A stretch of DNA of 64,000 nt from Eudorina sp. 2006-703-Eu-15. Its lineage: Eukaryota; Chlorophyta; Chlorophyceae; Chlamydomonadales; Volvocaceae. Shown here piece after piece: positions 22,596 to 35,300 of the stretch (position 1 is its first letter; every line of letters starts with the position of its first letter). Under the pieces are notes generated by a model. That model was given only the letters and a program-made list of their open reading frames with translations. It did no database searches and had not been told where the DNA came from. The DNA lies in contig BDSI01000046.1 in the NCBI GenBank assembly GCA_003117195.1, positions 571,001 to 635,000 on the forward strand, written 5' to 3'. The translations under genes were made by a program, and so were the position numbers.

Positions 22596-25063
22596 GAGGC
22601 CTGCTGGCCCGCGACCTTAACTTGACCCCACAGCGTGTTCTTGGGGGGCAGCAGCAGCAGCCTGAAAGGAAAGGCTGGTACGCAGTCTCATTCACGCGAT
22701 CGTAGCCGCCCAAGCAGCAGTAGCAGCAGCAGCAGCGTCGGGGTGTCCGACACGTGGGAGCGTGAACGCGCACCCCAGCGGTTCGCATGTTCTGCGACCA
22801 GGGGATGCGTGACGTAGGGACGTGCTGATAGTGTAGGTCCTTAGTGTACGACATGACGCCGCGCGCCCTCCCCGGTGACGTACGAGCAAAGCGGCCCGGA
22901 GGCGAACGGTTCCGGGGTTTGTCGGGTAATACACGGACGCACTTGGAGCTCCTCGTTGGACTGTCCCCATGCCCCCGGGGTAGGGCCCAAGCCCTCCACA
23001 GGCAGGAGGAGCTCAACGAAACGTACCCTACGAAGACTCCGCCCCCTGTGTACTCGTGCAAGGCACTCTTGTGCATAAGGCGGCGATGGAGGAGGTGCCG
23101 CAGGGGCTGTCGGAGTTTGGCCCCAGGACGGGTTGGGGCACCCGACGGCGCTGCTGGCGGAGCGCAGGTGGGTGGGTGCGGAGTTCACCAGCAATCCCAG
23201 AGTCGTTTGGTATCCGGCTCCGCCGCATGCGACCGTCCGTCCAGAACTCAGACGTGCGTGGCGTGTCGAGCCTCGCCGCTGCAACATCAGTTCGTTATGC
23301 ACGCTAAGACGCTTATCAGACACACGCTAGGTGTTTTTCAACACCGTCACTCCGGGGCAGGGCGTCCAGCGGGTTTGTAGGAGTGGGCAGGATAGGATTT
23401 GAACATAGGGCCTCGAGATCGTCGCAGCACGTTAGTCGCGGCCCTGTCTTCATAAAATGTTGTCGGTGCCACGGCAAGCGTCATCGTGCGGGGCGGTGCC
23501 ATCCTGTCCGCCGTATCCGTCGCTGTCAGCGGGAGTGGCCGTCACCGCAGCAGTGGCAATTACCTGGGTCGGGGTCCGTCTCCTCCGCGGCAGCAGTGTC
23601 AAGGGGGGGCGTGTGGGACCTGGGAACCGGCTGCGCTGCCGTACCCACCGCACGACTACTACTGCAGCAGCAGCAGCCGGTCGCCTTCCCGGTGACACAC
23701 TTCCCGACGCGCTCGCAGCTGTAACGGGGATGGGACGAGCTGGCTTGCTGGCTGGGCGGGGCGACGAGGTGATGGTGGCCGCAGCCCATTGGATCGCGTT
23801 GTAGGGGAGGCAACAGGCAATGGACACCCATGGAGGAGGCGGTCACGGAGGCGGGCACGGTGCTGCAGATGTGACCCCTTATTGACGGTCTCGGGTAAGG
23901 TGTCTGTCTCCGGCCTGTTGATGGGGTTGCTCTGTGCCGTTGGAGGGGGCCGGGGTCGTGCGTTATGGTCTGACCCACGATGCGTTCTCAACTTGGTGAC
24001 GCGCGCAGTGTGATTGGCTGGTGGTTGCTGGTGGTTGCAAGTGTGGCGAGGCGACGGGTGCAACTGTCAGGCCAGAAGCCGGGGCCTTGTCAACCTATGG
24101 ACATTTACATCAACTGCATTACATAGCGGTTCGGTAATTAGTAGGTACCGCGAAAGTAGAGAATTCCTGACCTCTTTGACAGCGTTAGCCTCCAACCGCA
24201 TGCGAATTCGTTCTCACATCTGTTGAATTTCAGCACGATGTGCCATGTAAATCCGCATCCACTTGATATTACATGGCTAAATGCGTGACTGATCTGGGAG
24301 TACGAGCACAACGGTCGGGTTTTCACACCGAAATAGCCTTGTAATGTAACCAAGGCTTTGAGGCCAAGCCAATTACATCATCAGATAACAAGACGCACTG
24401 CGCATGTTCTGTTATGGAAATGCAGACCCGCACAAATATCAGACAGCTTTACGCAGCTGACAGGGCACACGCTGAGTTCAGTGGCCTAGAAGACCGTAAT
24501 ATGTCACACATGATATTTTTTAGGTTTTTCGAGCTGGTCGGGCTTCAGGACTCCAAGTAGAAGGGACTTTTTACAGCCGACTTCGCCCTCTCCCAAGCAC
24601 ATTCGATTGACCCAGTTACAACGGCACAAATATGCATAGAGTTTCCCTGGAGCTGCGACGGCTTGCTGTTTAGCTCAGCGGCAGATGGCAACCAGCATGG
24701 CAAAGCCAAGCCAAGGATCGCACGGCCACATGACTGCCTTTCCGACAATGGAAATATTTCATGGTAAGTTTTAAGTTCAGTCACTCTCCGCTGTGATGGT
24801 ATTCGAGAGGCGAGGACCTCAGGGGCCGAAAGCGGTAGCAGCAAGGTGGCAGGCACCCTACCGGCTGACTGCGTTGCTTAAAACGTGCAGTGGTGTCGAG
24901 GGTCGTTCTCGTCGATGAATTCTTCAGATTACCGTGTAGCAACAGTGTCCTTTGTGTCCTACTCAGTCCACAATACCTTCACAATACGCAGGAACATACT
25001 GGCTCTCGACCCTGACGATGGCACGCCGTCATGTTCATCAATGAGGGCGCTGACATCTTTCCC

Positions 25064-25207
25064 CTACAGCTGCCGCCACTGGGTAAAATAATCATCATCG
25101 ACACCAGCTTTCTTGGCGGCTGCCACGGTACCACCCAATCTTTCCGTAAACCATGCCCAACCGGACCCCCGCCACCATCTATATCCGACGCCGATGACAC
25201 TTGTCCC
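25064..25207 (-). other. open frame cut by the left array edge
   Basis: A minus-strand frame runs out of the satellite into unique DNA and reads GYRWWRGSGWAWFTERLGGT, then VAAAKKAGVDDDYFTQWRQL and a stop at 25064. It could be the last exon of a gene interrupted by the array, or chance. No family was recognised. Confidence 0.2.
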
Positions 25208-27647
25208 GCCAGACGACAGGCAGATGCGCTGGACTTCTAGCTGGGTGCTGGTCGGGGCTTTGGAGAAGTGCGGACGCGTCTGGGCTCCCAGGTACGCACG
25301 GGTCGGGGCAAGGGCCGTGTTTCGATGGATGCCCTGATTATGAGGCAAGGCGAGAACTGCGTGATGAACCCACGGAGCGGTCTCCACCGTAGGCGTCACA
25401 GCAGTCGCATGTAGCCACGTGCGTTGACAGTCCACTTGCGAGGTCGCACGTGTACGACGTCTTACACACGCGCGGTTTCGGTCCACGTCTATCCGCTTGT
25501 CCTATTGACTGCCTGCACGTCTTCTGTAGTGTGCACCTCTTCTATCCCGTCGTAACCATGCGCGTGTTTGGTTTCGGTGCGTACCTTTCGCGCAGGTCAG
25601 CATCGGCCGTTCTGGAGACATGATCGGCGACATCCGCGCAGCTCCGACACCAGCACAGCCCAACCTTCAAGACAGCTCAGCCGTCCGCACATCCCAACAA
25701 TCCGTACCGCTCGCTCGGCCGCCGTCGCCCGCAGTCAGCACAGCTCGCCCGCCGTCAGCCAGCCCGCCCGCCGTCAGCACCGCTCGCCCGCCGTCAGCAC
25801 AGCCCGGCCGCCGTCAGCACAGCCTGGCCGCCGTCAGCACAGCTCGCCTGCCGTCAAACACAGCCCGCCCGCCGTCAGCACAGCTCGCCCGCCGTCAGCA
25901 CAGCCCGGCCGCCTTCAACACAGCCCGGCCACAGTCAGCACAGCTCAGCCGCGGTCAGCACAGCTCAGCCGTCGTTTGTGCACCTGGGTTTGCACCCATG
26001 CATCCGAACTCGGACAATGGTTACCGTACGGTACCCACTTTTGCTCCTGTTCGTGCTCGCTCTAATTGCCTCCATTCTGCTCTGCCCCTCATGCAGGCGG
26101 ACCCTGCTTGCGCTGGTCATTCAAGTTCCGCGCCAGCGGAGCGTGGCTCAGAGCATTGCGTCAAGGCTGACACCTTCTGCGGGCAGATGCGCTGGACTTC
26201 TAGCTGGGCGCTGGTCGGGGCTTTGGAGAAGTGCGGACGCGTCTGCGCTCCAGGTACGCACGGGTGGGGCAAGGCGCAAGGGCCGTGTTTCGATGGATGC
26301 CCTGATTATGAGGCAAGGCGAGAACTGCGTGATGGACCCACGGAGCGGTCTCCACCGTAGGCGTCACAGCAGTCGCATGTAGCCACGTGCGTTGACAGTC
26401 CACTTGCGAGGTCGCACGTGTACGACGTCTTACACACGCGCGGTTTCGGTCCACGTATATCCGCTTGTCCTATTGACTGCCTGCATGTCTTCTGTAGTGT
26501 GCACCTCTTCTATCCCGTCGTAACCATGCGCGTGTTTGGTTTCGGTGCGTACCTTTCGCGCAGGTCAGCATCGGCCGTTCTGGAGACATGATCGGCGACA
26601 TCCGCGCAGCTCCGACACCAGCACAGCCCAACCTTCAAGACAGCTCAGCCGTCCGCACATCCCAACAATCCGTACCGCTCGCTCGGCCGCCGTCGCCCGC
26701 AGTCAGCACAGCTCGCCCGCCGTCAGCCAGCCCGCCGCCGTCAGCACCGCTCGCCCGCCGTCAGCACAGCCCGGCCGCCGTCAGCACAGCCTGGCCGCCG
26801 TCAGCACAGCTCGCCTGCCGTCAAACACAGCCCGCCCGCCGTCAGCACAGCTCGCCCGCCGTCAGCACAGCCTGGCCGCCTTCAACACAGCCCGGCCACA
26901 GTCAGCACAGCTCAGCCGCGGTCAGCACAGCTCAGCCGTCGTTTGTGCACCTGGGTTTGCACCCATGCATCCGAACTCGGACAATGGTTACCGTACGGTA
27001 CCCACTTTTGCTCCTGTTCGTGCTCGCTCTAATTGCCTCCATTCTGCTCTGCCCTCACGCAGGCGGACCCTGCTTGCGCTGGTCATTCAAGTTCCGCGCC
27101 AGCGGAGCGTGGCTCAGAGCATTGCGTCAAGGCTGACACCTTCTGCGGGCAGATGCGCTGGACTTCTAGCTGGGCGCTGGTCGGGGCTTTGGAGAAGTGC
27201 GGACGCGTCTGGGCTCCCAGGTACGCACGGGTCGGGGCAAGGGCCGTGTTTCGATGGATGCCCTGATTATGAGGCAAGGCGAGAACTGCGTGATGAACCC
27301 ACGGAGCGGTCTCCACCGTAGGCGTCACAGCAGTCGCATGTAGCCACGTGCGTTGACAGTCCACTTGCGAGGTCGCACGTGTACGACGTCTTACACACGC
27401 GCGGTTTCGGTCCACGTCTATCCGCTTGTCCTATTGACTGCCTGCACGTCTTCTGTAGTGTGCACCTCTTCTATCCCGTCGTAACCATGCGCGTGTTTGG
27501 TTTCGGTGCGTACCTTTCGCGCAGGTCAGCATCGGCCGTTCTGGAGACATGATCGGCGACATCCGCGCAGCTCCGACACCAGCACAGCCCAACCTTCAAG
27601 ACAGCTCAGCCGTCCGCACATCCCAACAATCCGTACCGCTCGCTCGG

Positions 27648-27902
27648 CCGCCGTCGCCCGCAGTCAGCACAGCTCGCCCGCCGTCAGCCAGCCCGCCCGC
27701 CGTCAGCACCGCTCGCCCGCCGTCAGCACAGCCCGGCCGCCGTCAGCACAGCCTGGCCGCCGTCAGCACAGCTCGCCTGCCGTCAAACACAGCCCGCCCG
27801 CCGTCAGCACAGCTCGCCCGCCGTCAGCACAGCCCGGCCGCCTTCAACACAGCCCGGCCACAGTCAGCACAGCTCAGCCGCGGTCAGCACAGCTCAGCCG
27901 TC
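27648..27902 (+). repeat. 20-bp minisatellite inside each array unit (example)
   Basis: Within every unit lies a run of a degenerate 20-bp motif, best seen as CCGCCGTCAGCACAGCCCGG. Long units have about 12 copies and short units about 9 (three copies plus 3 bp fewer). Most length variation between units comes from this block. The coordinates give the copy in the unit starting at 27487. Confidence 0.9.
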
Positions 27903-27966
27903 GTTTGTGCACCTGGGTTTGCACCCATGCATCCGAACTCGGACAATGGTTACCGTACGGTACCCA

Positions 27967-28025
27967 CTTTTGCTCCTGTTCGTGCTCGCTCTAATTGCCT
28001 CCATTCTGCTCTGCCCCTCATGCAG
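27967..28025 (+). other. splice-acceptor-like pyrimidine tract in each unit (example)
   Basis: Each unit has a long pyrimidine-rich stretch with a branch-point-like CTAAT and a final CTCATGCAG or CTCACGCAG followed by GCGGACC. It looks like an intron 3' end, and it also gives a run of hydrophobic codons in one frame. Whether it is ever spliced is unknown. Confidence 0.4.
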
Positions 28026-31000
28026 GCGGACCCTGCTTGCGCTGGTCATTCAAGTTCCGCGCCAGCGGAGCGTGGCTCAGAGCATTGCGTCAAGGCTGAC
28101 ACCTTCTGCGGGCAGATGCGCTGGACTTCTAGCTGGGCGCTGGTCGGGGCTTTGGAGAAGTGCGGACGCGTCTGGGCTCCCAGGTACGCACGGGTCGGGG
28201 CAAGGGCCGTGTTTCGATGGATGCCCTGATTATGAGGCAAGGCGAGAACTGCGTGATGAACCCACGGAGCGGTCTCCACCGTAGGCGTCACAGCAGTCGC
28301 ATGTAGCCACGTGCGTTGACAGTCCACTTGCGAGGTCGCACGTGTACGACGTCTTACACACGCGCGGTTTCGGTCCACGTATATCCGCTTGTCCTATCGA
28401 CTGCCTGCATGTCTTCTGTAGTGTGCACCTCTTCTATCCCGTCGTAACCATGCGCGTGTTTGGTTTCGGTGCGTACCTTTCGCGCAGGTCAGCATCGGCC
28501 GTTCTGGAGACATGATCGGCGACATCCGCGCAGCTCCGACACCAGCACAGCCCAACCTTCAAGACAGCTCAGCCGTCCGCACATCCCAACAATCCGTACC
28601 GCTCGCTCGGCCGCCGTCGCCCGCAGTCAGCACAGCTCGCCCGCCGTCAGCCAGCCCGCCCGCAGTCAGCACCGCTCGCCCGCCGTCAGCACAGCCCGGC
28701 CGCCGTCAGCACAGCCTGGCCGCCGTCAGCACAGCTCGCCTGCCGTCAAACACAGCCCGCCCGCCGTCAGCACAGCTCGCCCGCCGTCAGCACAGCCCGG
28801 CCGCCTTCAACACAGCCCGGCCACAGTCAGCACAGCTCAGCCGCGGTCAGCACAGCTCAGCCGTCGTTTGTGCACCTGGGTTTGCACCCATGCATCCGAA
28901 CTCGGACAATGGTTACCGTACGGTACCCACTTTTGCTCCTGTTCGTGCTCGCTCTAATTGCCTCCATTCTGCTCTGCCCCTCACGCAGGCGGACCCTGCT
29001 TGCGCTGGTCATTCAAGTTCCGCGCCAGCGGAGCGTGGCTCAGAGCATTGCGTCAAGGCTGACACCTTCTGCGGGCAGATGCGCTGGACTTCTAGCTGGG
29101 CGCTGGTCGGGGCTTTGGAGAAGTGCGGACGCGTCTGGGCTCCCAGGTACGCACGGGTCGGGGCAAGGGCCGTGTTTCGATGGATGCCCTGATTATGAGG
29201 CAAGGCGAGAACTGCGTGATGAACCCACGGAGCGGTCTCCACCGTAGGCGTCACAGCAGTCGCATGTAGCCACGTGCGTTGACAGTCCACTTGCGAGGTC
29301 GCACGTGTACGACGTCTTACACACGCGCGGTTTCGGTCCACGTATATCCGCTTGTCCTATTGACTGCCTGCACGTCTTCTGTAGTGTGCACCTCTTCTAT
29401 CCCGTCGTAACCATGTGCGTGTTTGGTTTCGGTGCGTACCTTTCGCGCAGGTCAGCATCGGCCGTTCTGGAGACATGATCGGCGACATCCGCGCAGCTCC
29501 GACACCAGCACAGCCCAACCTTCAAGACAGCTCAGCCGTCCGCACATCCCAACAATCCGTACCGCTCGCTCGGCCGCCGTCGCCCGCAGTCAGCACAGCT
29601 CGCCCGCCGTCAGCCAGCCCGCCCGCCGTCAGCACCGCTCGCCCGCCGTCAGCACAGCCCGGCCGCCGTCAGCACAGCCTGGCCGCCGTCAGCACAGCTC
29701 GCCTGCCGTCAAACACAGCCCGCCCGCCGTCAGCACAGCTCGCCCGCCGTCAGCACAGCCCGGCCGCCTTCAACACAGCCCGGCCACAGTCAGCACAGCT
29801 CAGCCGCGGTCAGCACAGCTCAGCCGTCGTTTGTGCACCTGGGTTTGCACCCATGCATCCGAACTCGGACAATGGTTACCGTACGGTACCCACTTTTGCT
29901 CCTGTTCGTGCTCGCTCTAATTGCCTCCATTCTGCTCTGCCCCTCATGCAGGCGGACCCTGCTTGCGCTGGTCATTCAAGTTCCGCGCCAGCGGAGCGTG
30001 GCTCAGAGCATTGCGTCAAGGCTGACACCTTCTGCGGGCAGATGCGCTGGACTTCTAGCTGGGCGCTGGTCGGGGCTTTGGAGAAGTGCGGACGCGTCTG
30101 GGCTCCCAGGTACGCACGGGTCGGGGCAAGGGCCGTGTTTCGATGGATGCCCTGATTATGAGGCAAGGCGAGAACTGCGTGATGAACCCACGGAGCGGTC
30201 TCCACCGTAGGCGTCACAGCAGTCGCATGTAGCCACGTGCGTTGACAGTCCACTTGCGAGGTCGCACGTGTACGACGTCTTACACACGCGCGGTTTCGGT
30301 CCACGTATATCCGCTTGTCCTATTGACTGCCTGCATGTCTTCTGTAGTGTGCACCTCTTCTATCCCGTCGTAACCATGCGCGTGTTTGGTTTCGGTGCGT
30401 ACCTTTCGCGCAGGTCAGCATCGGCCGTTCTGGAGACATGAGCGGCGACATCCGCGCAGCTCCGACACCAGCACAGCCCAACCTTCAAGACAGCTCAGCC
30501 GTCCGCACATCCCAACAATCCGTACCGCTCGCTCGGCCGCCGTCGCCCGCAGTCAGCACAGCTCGCCCGCCGTCAGCCAGCCCGCCCGCAGTCAGCACCG
30601 CTCGCCCGCCGTCAGCACAGCCCGGCCGCCGTCAGCACAGCCTGGCCGCCGTCAGCACAGCTCGCCTGCCGTCAAACACAGCCCGCCCGCCGTCAGCACA
30701 GCTCGCCCGCCGTCAGCACAGCCCGGCCGCCTTCAACACAGCCCGGCCACAGTCAGCACAGCTCAGCCGCGGTCAGCACAGCTCAGCCGTCGTTTGTGCA
30801 CCTGGGTTTGCACCCATGCATCCGAACTCGGACAATGGTTACCGTACGGTACCCACTTTTGCTCCTGTTCGTGCTCGCTCTAATTGCCTCCATTCTGCTC
30901 TGCCCCTCACGCAGGCGGACCCTGCTTGCGCTGGTCATTCAAGTTCCGCGCCAGCGGAGCGTGGCTCAGAGCATTGCGTCAAGGCTGACACCTTCTGCGG

Positions 31001-32307
31001 GCAGATGCGCTGGACTTCTAGCTGGGCGCTGGTCGGGGCTTTGGAGAAGTGCGGACGCGTCTGGGCTCCCAGGTACGCACGGGTCGGGGCAAGGGCCGTG
31101 TTTCGATGGATGCCCTGATTATGAGGCAAGGCGAGAACTGCGTGATGAACCCACGGAGCGGTCTCCACCGTAGGCGTCACAGCAGTCGCATGTAGCCACG
31201 TGCGTTGACAGTCCACTTGCGAGGTCGCACGTGTACGACGTCTTACACACGCGCGGTTTCGGTCCACGTCTATCCGCTTGTCCTATTGACTGCCTGCACG
31301 TCTTCTGTAGTGTGCACCTCTTCTATCCCGTCGTAACCATGCGCGTGTTTGGTTTCGGTGCGTACCTTTCGCGCAGGTCAGCATCGGCCGTTCTGGAGAC
31401 ATGATCGGCGACATCCGCGCAGCTCCGACACCAGCACAGCCCAACCTTCAAGACAGCTCAGCCGTCCGCACATCCCAACAATCCGTACCGCTCGCTCGGC
31501 CGCCGTCGCCCGCAGTCAGCACAGCTCGCCCGCCGTCAGCCAGCCCGCCCGCCGTCAGCACCGCTCGCCCGCCGTCAGCACAGCCCGGCCGCCGTCAGCA
31601 CAGCCTGGCCGCCGTCAGCACAGCTCGCCTGCCGTCAAACACAGCCCGCCCGCCGTCAGCACAGCTCGCCCGCCGTCAGCACAGCCCGGCCGCCTTCAAC
31701 ACAGCCCGGCCACAGTCAGCACAGCTCAGCCGCGGTCAGCACAGCTCAGCCGTCGTTTGTGCACCTGGGTTTGCACCCATGCATCCGAACTCGGACAATG
31801 GTTACCGTACGGTACCCACTTTTGCTCCTGTTCGTGCTCGCTCTAATTGCCTCCATTCTGCTCTGCCCCTCACGCAGGCGGACCCTGCTTGCGCTGGTCA
31901 TTCAAGTTCCGCGCCAGCGGAGCGTGGCTCAGAGCATTGCGTCAAGGCTGACACCTTCTGCGGGCAGATGCGCTGGACTTCTAGCTGGGCGCCAGTCGGG
32001 GCTTTGGAGAAGTGCGGACGCGTCTGCGCTCCCAGGTACGCACGGGTGGGGCAAGGCGCAAGGGCCGTGTTTCGATGGATGCCCTGATTATGAGGCAAGG
32101 CGAGAACTGCGTGATGGACCCACGGAGCGGTCTCCACCGTAGGCGTCACAGCAGTCGCATGTAGCCACGTGCGTTGACAGTCCACTTGCGAGGTCGCACG
32201 TGTACGACGTCTTACACACGCGCGGTTTCGGTCCACGTATATCCGCTTGTCCTATTGACTGCCTGCACGTCTTCTGTAGTGTGCACCTCTTCTATCCCGT
32301 CGTAACC

Positions 32308-35300
32308 ATGCGCGTGTTTGGTTTCGGTGCGTACCTTTCGCGCAGGTCAGCATCGGCCGTTCTGGAGACATGATCGGCGACATCCGCGCAGCTCCGACAC
32401 CAGCACAGCCCAACCTTCAAGACAGCTCAGCCGTCCGCACATCCCAACAATCCGTACCGCTCGCTCGGCCGCCGTCGCCCGCAGTCAGCACAGCTCGCCC
32501 GCCGTCAGCCAGCCCGCCCGCAGTCAGCACCGCTCGCCCGCCGTCAGCACAGCCCGGCCGCTGTCAGCACAGCCTGGCCGCCGTCAGCACAGCGCAGCTA
32601 CCAGCACAGCTCGGCCACAGTCAGCACAGCTAAGCCGCGGTCAGCACAGCTCAGCCGTCGTTTGTGCACCTGGGTTTGCACCCATGCATCCGAACTCGGA
32701 CAATGGTTACCGTACGGTACCCACTTTAGCTCCTGTTCGTGCTCGCTCTAATTGCCTCCATTCTGCTCTGCCCCTCACGCAGGCGGACCCTGCTTGCGCT
32801 GGTCATTCAAGTTCCGCGCCAGCGGAGCGTGGCTCAGAGCATTGCGTCAAGGCTGACACCTTCTGCGGGCAGATGCGCTGGACTTCTAGCTGGGCGCCAG
32901 TCGGGGCTTTGGAGAAGTGCGGACGCGTCTGCGCTCCAGGTACGCACGGGTGGGGCAAGGCGCAAGGGCCGTGTTTCGATGGATGCCCTGATTATGAGGC
33001 AAGGCGAGAACTGCGTGATGGACCCACGGAGCGGTCTCCACCGTAGGCGTCACAGCAGTCGCATGTAGCCACGTGCGTTGACAGTCCACTTGCGAGGTCG
33101 CACGTGTACGACGTCTTACACACGCGCGGTTTCGGTCCACGTATATCCGCTTGTCCTATTGACTGCCTGCATGTCTTCTGTAGTGTGCACCTCTTCTATC
33201 CCGTCGTAACCATGCGCGTGTTTGGTTTCGGTGCGTACCTTTCGCGCAGGTCAGCATCGGCCGTTCTGGAGACATGATCGGCGACATCCGCGCAGCTCCG
33301 ACACCAGCACAGCCCAACCTTCAAGACAGCTCAGCCGTCCGCACATCCCAACAATCCGTACCGCTCGCTCGGCCGCCGTCGCCCGCAGTCAGCACAGCTC
33401 GCCCGCCGTCAGCCAGCCCGCCCGCAGTCAGCACCGCTCGCCCGCCGTCAGCACAGCCCGGCCGCCGTCAGCACAGCCTGGCCGCCGTCAGCACAGCGCA
33501 GCTACCAGCACAGCTCGGCCACAGTCAGCACAGCTCAGCCGCGGTCAGCACAGCTCAGCCGCCGTTTGTGCACCTGGGTTTGCACCCATGCATCCGAACT
33601 CGGACAATGGTTACCTTACGGTACCCACTTTGGCTCCTGTTCGTGCTCGCTCTAATTGCCTCCATTCTGCTCTGCCCCTCACGCAGGCGGACCCTGCTTG
33701 CGCTGGTCATTCAAGTTCCGCGCCAGCGGAGCGTGGCTCAGAGCATTGCGTCAAGGCTGACACCTTCTGCGGGCAGATGCGCTGGACTTCTAGCTGGGCG
33801 CCAGTCGGGGCTTTGGAGAAGTGCGGACGCGTCTGCGCTCCCAGGTACGCACGGGTCGGGGCAAGGGCCGTGTTTCGATGGATGCCCTGATTATGAGGCA
33901 AGGCGAGAACTGCGTGATGGACCCACGGAGCGGTCTCCACCGTAGGCGTCACAGCAGTCGCATGTAGCCACGTGCGTTGACAGTCCACTTGCGAGGTCGC
34001 ACGTGTACGACGTCTTACACACGCGCGGTTTCGGTCCACGTATATCCGCTTGTCCTATTGACTGCCTGCACGTCTTCTGTAGTGTGCACCTCTTCTATCC
34101 CGTCGTAACCATGCGCGTGTTTGGTTTCGGTGCGTACCTTTCGCGCAGGTCAGCATCGGCCGTTCTGGAGACATGATCGGCGACATCCGCGCAGCTCCGA
34201 CACCAGCACAGCCCAACCTTCAAGACAGCTCAGCCGTCCGCACATCCCAACAATCCGTACCGCTCGCTCGGCCGCCGTCGCCCGCAGTCAGCACAGCTCG
34301 CCCGCCGTCAGCCAGCCCGCCCGCAGTCAGCACCGCTCGCCCGCCGTCAGCACAGCCCGGCCGCCGTCAGCACAGCCTGGCCGCCGTCAGCACAGCGCAG
34401 CTACCAGCACAGCTCGGCCACAGTCAGCACAGCTCAGCCGCGGTCAGCACAGCTCAGCCGCCGTTTGTGCACCTGGGTTTGCACCCATGCATCCGAACTC
34501 GGACAATGGTTACCTTACGGTACCCACTTTGGCTCCTGTTCGTGCTCGCTCTAATTGCCTCCATTCTGCTCTGCCCTCACGCAGGCGGACCCTGCTTGCG
34601 CTGGTCATTCAAGTTCCGCGCCAGCGGAGCGTGGCTCAGAGCATTGCGTCAAGGCTGACACCTTCTGCGGGCAGATGCGCTGGACTTCTAGCTGGGCGCC
34701 AGTCGGGGCTTTGGAGAAGTGCGGACGCGTCTGCGCTCCCAGGTACGCACGGGTCGGGGCAAGGGCCGTGTTTCGATGGATGCCCTGATTATGAGGCAAG
34801 GCGAGAACTGCGTGATGGACCCACGGAGCGGTCTCCACCGTAGGCGTCACAGCAGTCGCATGTAGCCACGTGCGTTGACAGTCCACTTGCGAGGTCGCAC
34901 GTGTACGACGTCTTACACACGCGCGGTTTCGGTCCACGTATATCCGCTTGTCCTATTGACTGCCTGCATGTCTTCTGTAGTGTGCACCTCTTCTATCCCG
35001 TCGTAACCATGCGCGTGTTTGGTTTCGGTGCGTACCTTTCGCGCAGGTCAGCATCGGCCGTTCTGGAGACATGATCGGGACATCCGCGCAGCTCCGACAC
35101 CAGCACAGCCCAACCTTCAAGACAGCTCAGCCGTCCGCACATCCCAACAATCCGTACCGCTCGCTCGGCCGCCGTCGCCCGCAGTCAGCACAGCTCGCCC
35201 GCCGTCAGCCAGCCCGCCCGCAGTCAGCACCGCTCGCCCGCCGTCAGCACAGCCCGGCCGCCGTCAGCACAGCCTGGCCGCCGTCAGCACAGCTCGCCTG

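Larger units (their letters stand above)
21368..25218. other. intergenic region between paralogue B and the satellite array
   Basis: The first few hundred bases are the probable promoter of paralogue B. The rest holds scattered GC-rich pieces with coding-like texture that do not assemble into a gene, short CAG/GCA runs (for example near 22713) and A/T-richer DNA from 24100 onward. No complete gene is supported. Two weak coding candidates and one array-edge frame are listed separately. Confidence 0.45.
25219..32307. repeat. array block 1: long units
   Basis: The left partial unit plus seven long units, starting at 25558, 26526, 27487, 28450, 29413, 30376 and 31339. Four consecutive spacings are exactly 963 bp. 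Most carry the type-A end (GGGCTCCCAGGTACGCACGGGTCGG); the first and seventh carry an extended type-B end (ACGGGTGGGGCAAGGCGCAA). Confidence 0.9.

Noticed and set aside
23383..23460. tRNA gene on the minus strand
   Set aside because: A B-box-like string is present but the T stem does not pair and no acceptor stem or D arm can be built.
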